Positions 19,537 through 26,646 of a stretch of DNA of 64,000 nt are shown here, piece after piece. The DNA is from CALMEC01 sp964628685 (GTDB lineage: Bacteria > Actinomycetota > Thermoleophilia > Miltoncostaeales > Miltoncostaeaceae), in contig CAZVNM010000004.1 of NCBI GenBank assembly GCA_964628685.1, positions 248,001 to 312,000 of the forward strand, written 5' to 3'. Each line of letters begins with the position of its first letter. Within the stretch, counting starts at the first letter, position 1. A program made the translations under genes and the position numbers. The notes below the pieces were generated by a model. That model saw nothing but the letters and a program-made list of their open reading frames with translations, was not told the DNA's origin and searched no databases.

Positions 19537-20475
19537 TCATGCCTCCCGCGGGGGTTCCAGGAGCATCATCCCCCAATCCCCGCCCACGAGGACCGACACC
19601 CCGTCGGGCATGAGCGCGATCGTCCGCGCGCCGCCGATGTGACGGGCGAGGGCCCCACCGTCGGTCCGCAGCACGCAGACGGCCGGTTCGTCCGCCACCG
19701 TGCCGCTGAGCGTGAGGAATCGTCCGTCGGCCGAGACGCCGAGGCCGTGCGGCGTGTCGAGCGGGGAGGCGAACGACCCGATCCGCGTCCGTCCCTCCCA
19801 CACCGTGATCGTCGCGGCCTCGTCGAGCGACGCCAGGCGGGGCGATCCGGACGAGGCGGCGAGCTCGACGATCGGTGCACCGTCCGCCGGCTCGTCCAGC
19901 CCCGCCCCGTAGGCGAAGCGCAGCGTGTCGTCGGCGTCGTAGGCCATCGCCGACGGGGTCGCCGTGGTCTCGACCGTCGACGTCTCGGCCCCGGGGACCG
20001 TGATCTCGTAGACCGCCCCCTCGTGGACCACCGCGATGCACCGCCCGTCGGCGCGCATGGCGACCGGCCCGTGGCCCAGGTCGGATGCGACGTCGCCCAT
20101 GCTCGGCAGCACCGTCGCGCGCCAGCCGTCGTCGGCGCGCAGCATGCCGGCGTTGGCGCGCGCGGCGCCGAGCACCGCGGCGAGGCCCGGAGGACGACGG
20201 TCGAAGAGGGTCATCATGTCGGGCAGACGCAGGGTCCGTGCGATCCCCGGCGACGCGGACAGGGACATCGCCCCGTCGTTCACGACCACCACCTGGTGGG
20301 TGGCGTGGGGCACCGCACGGGTCGGACGCAGGATGCGCTCGTCGGGTTCGCCGGCGCCCGCGGGTGCCGGCGCGGCGGTCAGCCCGAGGCCGCGGGGGGT
20401 CTGCGTGACCCGCGACCAGGGCCCCGCGTCGGTCGGATCGATCCTCGCCATCGGAGGCGGTGCGGCGCGGCGCAT
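19537..20475 (-). CDS. Hypothetical propeller-like protein, first of a paralogue pair
   Basis: The 312-residue protein shows repeated D-G-x-x-(I/L)-x-(V/L) blocks, for example MRADGRCIAVVHEG, VSADGRFLTLSG and MPDGVSVLVGG, as in WD40/YncE-like beta-propellers, although no WD dipeptides are regular. It has no secretion signal, so it is probably cytoplasmic. ATG at 20475 is chosen because GGAG lies five bases upstream; GTG at 20478 and ATG at 20451 are alternatives. It is followed after seven bases by its shorter paralogue. Substrate or partner is unknown. Confidence 0.6.
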   Translation of the reverse strand: MRRAAPPPMARIDPTDAGPWSRVTQTPRGLGLTAAPAPAGAGEPDERILRPTRAVPHATHQVVVVNDGAMSLSASPGIARTLRLPDMMTLFDRRPPGLAAVLGAARANAGMLRADDGWRATVLPSMGDVASDLGHGPVAMRADGRCIAVVHEGAVYEITVPGAETSTVETTATPSAMAYDADDTLRFAYGAGLDEPADGAPIVELAASSGSPRLASLDEAATITVWEGRTRIGSFASPLDTPHGLGVSADGRFLTLSGTVADEPAVCVLRTDGGALARHIGGARTIALMPDGVSVLVGGDWGMMLLEPPREA

Positions 20476-20716
20476 CACAGCTCCGTCACGGATGTGTCGA
20501 CCCGACGGTCCGGCGTCGTGGCGGCGGAGTAGCGTGCTGGCGTATGGGCTCGCGCGGTGCTCAAAGGGGTCTCCTCGTCGCTGGTCGAAATCATGGCCAG
20601 TCTGTCCGGTGGCGACCGACCCCGCAAGTCACCGGCGGTGTCGGTGGCACACTGTCGGGCCCTCCGCCGCGACGGGAAGCACTCATGAACACGAGGAAGC
20701 GGTCGATACAAGAAAC

Positions 20717-21166
20717 GTGAGCTACCGCGATTCACATGGCGTCGGCGTCATCGTCCAGCCCCGCACCGCACCCGCGGTGATCCTCGTGCCCGCAAACCTC
20801 GAGTCGCTGGCCGTGGTCAGGGCCGCGATCGCCCGCGCCCTCGAGCAGCACGGTTGGGCCGATGACTGCGCCAGCCGCGTGGTCCTCGCCACCAGCGAGG
20901 CCACCGCCAACGCGGTGGAGCACGGCTCCGTCCCGGGCGAGCTCGTCGAGGTCGTCTACCGCGTCGACGAGGAGCGCGCCTCGGTCCGCGTGCTCGATTC
21001 AGGACACGGCCACGGCTGGGAGCCCCCGGACGCCCACACCCTGCCCGAGGACCACCGCGACCGCGGCCGCGGGCTGGTGATGATGGAGCGTCTGGCCGAC
21101 TGCATGGAGGTCGTGACCGACGGCCCCGGCACCGAGCTGCGGCTCGACTTCGCGAAGGCGGCGTAG
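20717..21166 (+). CDS. Anti-sigma factor-type serine kinase ATPase (RsbW-like)
   Basis: The 149-residue protein is a single HATPase_c_2 domain. It has the N-box SEATANAVEHG, the G1 box as VLDSGHGHGW and the G2 region RGRGLVMMERLAD. Such proteins either hold an alternative sigma factor or phosphorylate an anti-anti-sigma protein, in general stress or developmental switching. No sigma factor or STAS-domain antagonist gene is adjacent, so its partner lies elsewhere. The GTG start at 20717 overlaps the stop codon of a short upstream reading frame of 11 codons (20685-20720) through GTGA; whether that frame is translated is unknown. Confidence 0.8.
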   Translation: MSYRDSHGVGVIVQPRTAPAVILVPANLESLAVVRAAIARALEQHGWADDCASRVVLATSEATANAVEHGSVPGELVEVVYRVDEERASVRVLDSGHGHGWEPPDAHTLPEDHRDRGRGLVMMERLADCMEVVTDGPGTELRLDFAKAA

Positions 21167-21267
21167 GCCGGCCCACGTCCGGCGACGGCGATCGGCCCGC
21201 GGACGCGATGCGTGCCCCGCACCCGGCGCGGGCGAGAGCGGCGGGACCGGGACGGCGCCCGACCGCA

Positions 21268-22437
21268 TCAGATCGCCGCGTCGACCGCCTCGATCACCCG
21301 CGTGATCTGGTCCTCGGTGATGACCAGGGGCGGGATGAACCGCAGCGTGCGGTCCGAGGTGTTGTTCACGAGCACCCCGTCCGCCAGCAGGTCGGCCACC
21401 ACGTCGGCCGCCGTGGGGCCGTTGAGGTCCAGGCCGATCATGAGCCCCCTGCCGCGCACCGCACGCGCCCGCCCCGCACTCACGAGGTCCATCAGCGCCG
21501 CATGCAGGCGTGCACCCGCCACGCGCACGTGCTCCTGCAGGTCGGGGTCGTCCAGGATCGCCGTCGCCGCGAGCGCGGCGGTGCAGGCGAGCGACCCGCC
21601 CGCGAACGTGGAGCCGTGGTCACCCGGCTGGAAGACGTCCGAGAACTCGGGTCGTGCGACGACCGCACCGATCGGCACGCCGCCGCCCAGGCTCTTCGCG
21701 AGGGTCATGACGTCGGGGGTGAACCCCAGCTCGGTGTGCGAGAAGAGCGGTCCCGTGCGGGCGAGGCCGGTCTGGATCTCGTCGACCACCAGGAGCGCGC
21801 CGTGGCGGTCGGCCAACCCGCGGGCGAGGGCCAGGAAGTCGAGGTCCAGCGGGTGCACGCCGCACTCGCCCTGGATCGTCTCGAGGAAGATGGCGGCCGT
21901 GCGATCGGACACCGCCGCCTCGAGCGCCTCGTGATCGTTGCGCGGGACGTGCCGCACACCCGGGACGATCGGCAGGAACGCCTGCTGCTTGTCCGGCTGG
22001 CCGGTGAGCGACAGTGCGCCGTAGGTGCGCCCGTGGAAGCCCTCGACGATCGACACCAGCTCCGGGCGCCCGGGGCCGCCGTGCTTGCGCGCCAGCTTGA
22101 GCGCGGCCTCGTTGGCCTCGGCGCCCGAGTTGCAGAAGAACACCTTGCCGCCCAGTGACCGGTCGCGGATCCACTCCGCGAGCTCGATCTGCGGCTCGGT
22201 GTAGAAGAGGTTGGAGCAGTTGACGAGCTCCGAGGCCTGACGGGCCACGGCCTCGGCCACCTTCGGATGGGCGTGCCCGACGTTGGCCATCGAGATGCCG
22301 GCGACGCAGTCGATGTAGCCGCGACCGTCCGCGTCGTAGAGCACCGCGCCCGCGCCACGCACGAACGCCACCGGCTGACGGCGGTAGGTCGGCATCAGCG
22401 CCGCGTCGGCGCGCATGATGAGCCGCTCGTCGATCAC
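21268..22437 (-). CDS. argD: Acetylornithine aminotransferase
   Basis: The 389-residue class-III PLP aminotransferase has FFCNSGAEANEAALKLAR, FHGRTYGALSLTGQ, LLVVDEIQTGLARTG and the lysine motif VMTLAKSLGGGVPIGA. It converts N-acetylglutamate semialdehyde to N-acetylornithine with glutamate. GTG at 22437 overlaps the argB stop codon in a GTGA, so argB and argD are translationally coupled. No obvious terminator hairpin was found in the 100 bp before the convergent anti-sigma gene. Confidence 0.94.
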   Translation of the reverse strand: MIDERLIMRADAALMPTYRRQPVAFVRGAGAVLYDADGRGYIDCVAGISMANVGHAHPKVAEAVARQASELVNCSNLFYTEPQIELAEWIRDRSLGGKVFFCNSGAEANEAALKLARKHGGPGRPELVSIVEGFHGRTYGALSLTGQPDKQQAFLPIVPGVRHVPRNDHEALEAAVSDRTAAIFLETIQGECGVHPLDLDFLALARGLADRHGALLVVDEIQTGLARTGPLFSHTELGFTPDVMTLAKSLGGGVPIGAVVARPEFSDVFQPGDHGSTFAGGSLACTAALAATAILDDPDLQEHVRVAGARLHAALMDLVSAGRARAVRGRGLMIGLDLNGPTAADVVADLLADGVLVNNTSDRTLRFIPPLVITEDQITRVIEAVDAAI

Positions 22438-23321
22438 GGTGTGATCTTGGTCCCCACGCCGGCCTCGGTGAAGAGCTCCATCAGGATCGCGTGCGGGATG
22501 CGCCCGTCGATGATCTGCGCCGCCTCCACCCCGCCGCGCAGCGCGCTCGCCACCGCCTTCAGCTTGGGGACCATCCCCTTGCTGATGTGGTCGCCGGCGA
22601 GGATGCGCTCGATCTCACCCAGGTCGCACTCGCTGATGAGGCTGGTCGGGTCGTCCATGTCGCCGTAGAGCCCCTCCACGTCGGTGAGGAAGAGCACGCG
22701 GCGCGCACCGAGCGCGGCGGCCAGCGCACCGGCGACCGTGTCGGCGTTGATGTTGTAGCTCTGCCCCTCGTGGTCGACGCCGACCGACGCCACCACGGGC
22801 ACGAAGTCCGACAGGCGTTCGAGCAGGTGGGTGTTGAAGCGGACGATCTCGCCGACATAGCCCAGGTCGCCGGCGTCGGGGTGATTGGTCCGCTGCGCGG
22901 TGATGAGCCCGGCGTCGTCACCGGAAAGGCCGACGGCCTCCACCCCGGCGACGCGCAGCTGGGCCACGATCTCCTTGTTGATCTTGCCCACCAGGACCAT
23001 CTTGACGAGCTCCATGGTGTCGGCGTCGGTCACGCGCAGGCCGTTCACGAACTTGACCTCGAGGCCCAGGCGGTCCGAGTAGCGGCTGATGTCGGGGCCG
23101 CCGCCGTGCACCACCACCGGGTTGATGCCCACCAGCTTGAGCAGTGCGATGTCGCGGGCGAACGACGCCTTGAGCTCCGGCGTGGTCATCGCGGCACCGC
23201 CGTACTTCACCACGACCGTCGTGCGGGCGAACTCGCGGATGTAGGGCAGCGCCTCGAGGAGGACCTCGACGCGCTCGTAGAGGCCCTCGACCTGTTGCGG
23301 GATGCGTTCGCTTCTGCTCAG
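22434..23321 (-). CDS. argB: Acetylglutamate kinase, probable CTG start
   Basis: The protein has the amino-acid kinase fold with VVKYGGAAM (residues near 45), VVHGGGPDIS and NINADTVAGALAAALGA, and phosphorylates N-acetylglutamate. The expected N-terminus (xxxVEVLLEALPYIREF) has no ATG or GTG close to it. CTG at 23321 gives 295 residues, the usual length, and has a perfect GGAGG five bases upstream, with a -10-like TACGGT at 23337-23342 another 15 bases up. TTG at 23363 is the nearest canonical alternative, but it would lie upstream of that promoter. It is coupled to argD and divergent from the YcxB-like gene. Confidence 0.9.
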   Translation of the reverse strand: MSRSERIPQQVEGLYERVEVLLEALPYIREFARTTVVVKYGGAAMTTPELKASFARDIALLKLVGINPVVVHGGGPDISRYSDRLGLEVKFVNGLRVTDADTMELVKMVLVGKINKEIVAQLRVAGVEAVGLSGDDAGLITAQRTNHPDAGDLGYVGEIVRFNTHLLERLSDFVPVVASVGVDHEGQSYNINADTVAGALAAALGARRVLFLTDVEGLYGDMDDPTSLISECDLGEIERILAGDHISKGMVPKLKAVASALRGGVEAAQIIDGRIPHAILMELFTEAGVGTKITP

Positions 23322-23533
23322 GGCGTCCTCCAGCCCACCGTACGCCGTTCGACCGATGTGCAACCGTACCGCAATTCCACCGGAACACGGCGCTTCCTGC
23401 CCGCCGGTGCGCCCCCGGTGACCCCGCCGCCACCGACCCCGGACCGCCTGGCCGGCGCGCCCGTCAGCGCACCCCGTGCATACGGTCCGCGCGCCCGGGA
23501 GCGGCCGGCCGCGGCTTCGATAACGTCCCGCCA

Positions 23534-24028
23534 ATGGAGTCCACCACGATCAGCTACGTGGCCGACCGCGCCTTCGTGCGACGCGTCGCGTCCGTCAACG
23601 TCGACCCCCGCATCCGCTGGTTCACGCTGGCCGCCGCGATCCTGGGCGGTGTGACCGGTTTCGCGCTCATGCGCGGCATGTGGTGGCTGACGATCCTGGC
23701 GGCGATCGGCGCGGTGCTGGCGGTGATGATCAGCCTGGGGATCCAGCGCCCCGCCCGCGAGGTCGTGCGGGCCCTCAACGCGCAGTTCGCGTCGCTGCCG
23801 CAGCCGGCGACCATCGAGGTGGAGGTCTCGGAGGACGGCCTCGTCTTCCGCAACGCCCACGGATCGCAGGAGCTGCCCTGGCAGGAGGTCGCATCGGTCC
23901 ACCAGACGCGCCGCATCTGGTTCATCCACACGGTGGGCGGCCAGTCCCTCCCGATCCCGGCGGCGGCGGTCACACCCGACGCGGCGGCGCTGATCACGGC
24001 GAACGCACCGCAGATCACGACCGGGTAG
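23534..24028 (+). CDS. YcxB-like membrane protein
   Basis: The 164-residue protein has two adjacent membrane segments (about residues 29-47 and 50-68) followed by a soluble C-terminal domain with EVSEDGLVFRNAHGSQELPWQEV and VHQTRRIWFIHT, which is the pattern of the YcxB-like family (bacterial PH-like domain of unknown function). TAACGT lies seven bases before the ATG and there is no ribosome-binding site, so the mRNA is probably leaderless. It sits in the opposite orientation between argB and glbO, interrupting what would otherwise be one arginine gene run. Confidence 0.65.
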   Translation: MESTTISYVADRAFVRRVASVNVDPRIRWFTLAAAILGGVTGFALMRGMWWLTILAAIGAVLAVMISLGIQRPAREVVRALNAQFASLPQPATIEVEVSEDGLVFRNAHGSQELPWQEVASVHQTRRIWFIHTVGGQSLPIPAAAVTPDAAALITANAPQITTG

Positions 24029-24050
24029 GCGTCGACACCCCGACCGACCG

Positions 24051-24446
24051 CTAGCGGTTCATCATCGCGTCGGCCGCCATCCCGAAGTAGTCGAGCAGCG
24101 CACGACGCACGTCCTCCGGCGGGGCCATCGTGTCGACGGCGGCGGTCATGTGCGAAACCCAGCGGTCGCGGGCGTCCTGATCGATCCAGAACGGCTGATG
24201 ACGCATGCGAAGCCGCGGATGACCGCGCCGCTGCGAGTAGGTGTCCGGGCCGCCCCAGTACTGCCCCAGGAAGAGCGTGAGCCGCTCGCGCGCGCCCACC
24301 ATGTCGTCCTCCGGGTACATCGGCTGCAGCACCTCGTCCCGCTCGACGCGGTCGTAGAAGTCGTCCACCAGGCGGCGGAAGAACGCCATGCCGCCCACCG
24401 CGTCGTAGAGGGTGACCGGTGCGTTGTCGGGGCTCGCCATCTTCAT
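24051..24446 (-). CDS. glbO: Group II truncated haemoglobin (trHbO)
   Basis: The 131-residue protein closely follows trHbO: TLYDAVGGMAFFRRLVDDFYDRV, then FLGQYWGGPDTYSQRRGHP (Tyr CD1 in QYW), LRMRHQPFWI with the proximal F8 histidine in RMRH, and the G8 tryptophan in DRWVSHM. These haem proteins bind oxygen and are linked to NO or peroxide chemistry and to respiratory oxygen delivery. The ATG at 24446 overlaps the argJ stop codon as ATGA, so it is translated as the last gene of the pheST-argCJ operon. Why a globin is coupled to arginine synthesis is unclear. Confidence 0.92.
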   Translation of the reverse strand: MKMASPDNAPVTLYDAVGGMAFFRRLVDDFYDRVERDEVLQPMYPEDDMVGARERLTLFLGQYWGGPDTYSQRRGHPRLRMRHQPFWIDQDARDRWVSHMTAAVDTMAPPEDVRRALLDYFGMAADAMMNR

Positions 24447-25666
24447 GTCGTGTACTCGCTGTTGATCGAGACGTACGCATGTGTGAGGTCGCAGAAGAAG
24501 AGCTCGGTCGAGTGCCGGCCCCGTCCGAGCCCCACGTGCATCTCGTACTCCTCGCGCCCCATCACGGCGGCAACGTCGGGATCGTCCGCCGCCACGCCGT
24601 CGAACTGGAGCGTCACGACCGGCGGTGGACCGGAGATGCCGGCGAGCGCCGCGCCCACTGCCTGCGTGACCCGTCCCCAGTTGGGGTCGCGCCCGTAGAC
24701 GGCGGCCTTGATGAGCGGGGAGTTCGCGATCGCGCGGGCGACGTGCTCGGCCTCCGCCCCGTCGTGGGCGCCGTGGACGATGAGCCGCACCACGTGCTCG
24801 GCACCCTCGCCGTCGCGCACGATCATGAGCGCCATCCAGCGGCACACCGCACGCAGCGCCCGCGCGAAGGTCTCGGCCTCGTCGCCGATCAGGCCGTACC
24901 CCTCGCCGTTCGCGAGCACCAGCAGGGTGTCGGACGGGCTCATCTGACCGTCGACGCTGATGCGGTTGAACGACTCGGCGGCGGCCTGACGCACGATCGG
25001 CTGCAGCGTCCGCGACTCGAACGGCGCGTCGGTGGCGACGTAGGCGAGCATCGTCGCCATGCCGGGCTGGATCATGCCCGCGCCCTTCGCCGCGACCGAG
25101 ATGGCGTACTCGCCCGATGCCAGGCGAAGCCGCCAGGCCGCGGTCTTGGGGGCGCGGTCGGTCGTGCAGATCGCCTGGGCGAAGTCGGCGCCGCCCGTCT
25201 CGCTGACGGCCGCGGCCGCGTCGGCCGCACCCGCGGTGACCCGGTCGATCTCGAACCGCCGCCCGATGACGCCGGTGGAGCAGACCGCCAGCTGCGACAT
25301 GTCGAGCCCCAGGCGCTCGGCCGCCGCGGCACCGATCGCCGCCGCGTCCTCGATGCCCTGCGGCCCCGTCTGGGCGTTGGCGTTGCCGGCGTTCACCACC
25401 ACGCCGCGCAGACGGGTGCGGTCCAGGGTGCGCGTGTGGATGACCGACTCCGACGGCATGGCGCTGGAGGTGTCCACCATCGCCGAGACCGTGTGGCGCG
25501 TCGACACCAGCACGCCGATGTCGAGGCCGCCCGACTCCTTCAGCCCGCAGCCGACGGCGCCCGCATGAAATCCCGGTGTGGTCGTGATCGACCCGTCGGC
25601 CAGGAGCTCCAGCTGGTGCGGCATGCCGAGCCAGTCCTCGCGGGTGAGGCGCAGGACGTCGCTCAC
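24443..25666 (-). CDS. argJ: Bifunctional ornithine acetyltransferase/N-acetylglutamate synthase
   Basis: The 407-residue protein carries the self-cleavage region with the nucleophilic threonine in KGAGMIQPGMATMLAYV, preceded by VVNAGNANAQTG. ArgJ transfers acetyl from acetylornithine to glutamate and so makes the arginine pathway cyclic. Activity with acetyl-CoA cannot be told from sequence. The GTG start at 25666 overlaps the argC stop (GTGA) and its own stop overlaps glbO (ATGA). Confidence 0.94.
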   Translation of the reverse strand: MSDVLRLTREDWLGMPHQLELLADGSITTTPGFHAGAVGCGLKESGGLDIGVLVSTRHTVSAMVDTSSAMPSESVIHTRTLDRTRLRGVVVNAGNANAQTGPQGIEDAAAIGAAAAERLGLDMSQLAVCSTGVIGRRFEIDRVTAGAADAAAAVSETGGADFAQAICTTDRAPKTAAWRLRLASGEYAISVAAKGAGMIQPGMATMLAYVATDAPFESRTLQPIVRQAAAESFNRISVDGQMSPSDTLLVLANGEGYGLIGDEAETFARALRAVCRWMALMIVRDGEGAEHVVRLIVHGAHDGAEAEHVARAIANSPLIKAAVYGRDPNWGRVTQAVGAALAGISGPPPVVTLQFDGVAADDPDVAAVMGREEYEMHVGLGRGRHSTELFFCDLTHAYVSINSEYTT

Positions 25667-26646
25667 CGCAGCCCCTCGTCCTCCGGTCGGCCGGCCATGA
25701 TGTTGAGGTTCTGCAGCGCCTGGCTGGCGGCGCCCTTGCCCAGGTTGTCCAGGACCGACAGGACGGTCACGCGGCCGCCGCGCGGGTTGACCGTGGGATG
25801 GATCTGGCAGAAGTTGGTGTGCTGGACCGCCCGCATGGACGGCGTCGCGTCGACGACCTCCACGAACGGGTGCCCATCGTAGTAGGCGCGGTAGCGGTCG
25901 CGCAGCTCGTCGCCGGTGATCGGCGGCCCGGTGAGGCGCGCGTAACAGGTGGCGAGCAGTCCGCGGTCCACCGGCACGAGGTGCGGCGTGAAGGTCACCT
26001 CGACGCCGAGCTCCTGCTCGATCTCGGGCAGGTGGCGGTGGGCGTAGACCTTGTACGCCACCACGCTGTCGGCCACCGACGAGAAGTGCACCGTCTCGGA
26101 CGGTGTGCGCCCGGCGCCGCTGACGCCGCTCTTGGCGTCGACCACGACGTCGGCGATCTCACCCACCAGCGGCAAGAGGCCCAGGATCGCCGTCTCGGGG
26201 TAGCAGCCCGGGTTCGCCACCAGGCGGGCCTCGGCGATCTGCGACCGGTAGCGCTCGGGAAGGCCGTAGACGGCCTCGGCGAGCAGGTCGGTGCGCGGGT
26301 GCTCGAAGTCGTACCACTCCGGGTACTGCGACGCGTTTCGCAGACGGTGGTCGGCGGAGATGTCGACCACACGGGCGCCGCGGTCGATGAGCTCGGACAC
26401 CACCCGGGCCGCCTCGGCGTGCGGGTATGCGACCGCGGCGAAGTCGCCGGGACGCACGTGCTGGGGGTCGTACTCGGTGAGCTCCTTCGTCACCCGGTAG
26501 CGCGGGTGGACGTCCACCAGGCGCCGGCCGGCGTCGGCCCGCGCGGTGATGCGACCCAGCTCGAAGTGCGGGTGGCGCCGCACGAGGTCGGCCAGCTGCG
26601 CACCGGCGAACCCGGCCGCACCGATCACATGGACGACGTTGCTCAT
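25663..26646 (-). CDS. argC: N-acetyl-gamma-glutamyl-phosphate reductase
   Basis: The 327-residue protein has the NAD(P)-binding start VHVIGAAGFAGAQLADL and the catalytic cysteine in VANPGCYPETAILGLLPL. It reduces N-acetylglutamyl phosphate to the semialdehyde, the step before argD. ATG at 26646 overlaps the pheT stop codon (ATGA), so arginine genes are read through from pheST. Confidence 0.95.
   Translation of the reverse strand: MSNVVHVIGAAGFAGAQLADLVRRHPHFELGRITARADAGRRLVDVHPRYRVTKELTEYDPQHVRPGDFAAVAYPHAEAARVVSELIDRGARVVDISADHRLRNASQYPEWYDFEHPRTDLLAEAVYGLPERYRSQIAEARLVANPGCYPETAILGLLPLVGEIADVVVDAKSGVSGAGRTPSETVHFSSVADSVVAYKVYAHRHLPEIEQELGVEVTFTPHLVPVDRGLLATCYARLTGPPITGDELRDRYRAYYDGHPFVEVVDATPSMRAVQHTNFCQIHPTVNPRGGRVTVLSVLDNLGKGAASQALQNLNIMAGRPEDEGLR

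Noticed and set aside
20036..20716. Extended frame upstream of the anti-sigma ATPase
   Set aside because: It overlaps the opposite-strand propeller gene and has no family features before residue GTG-20717.
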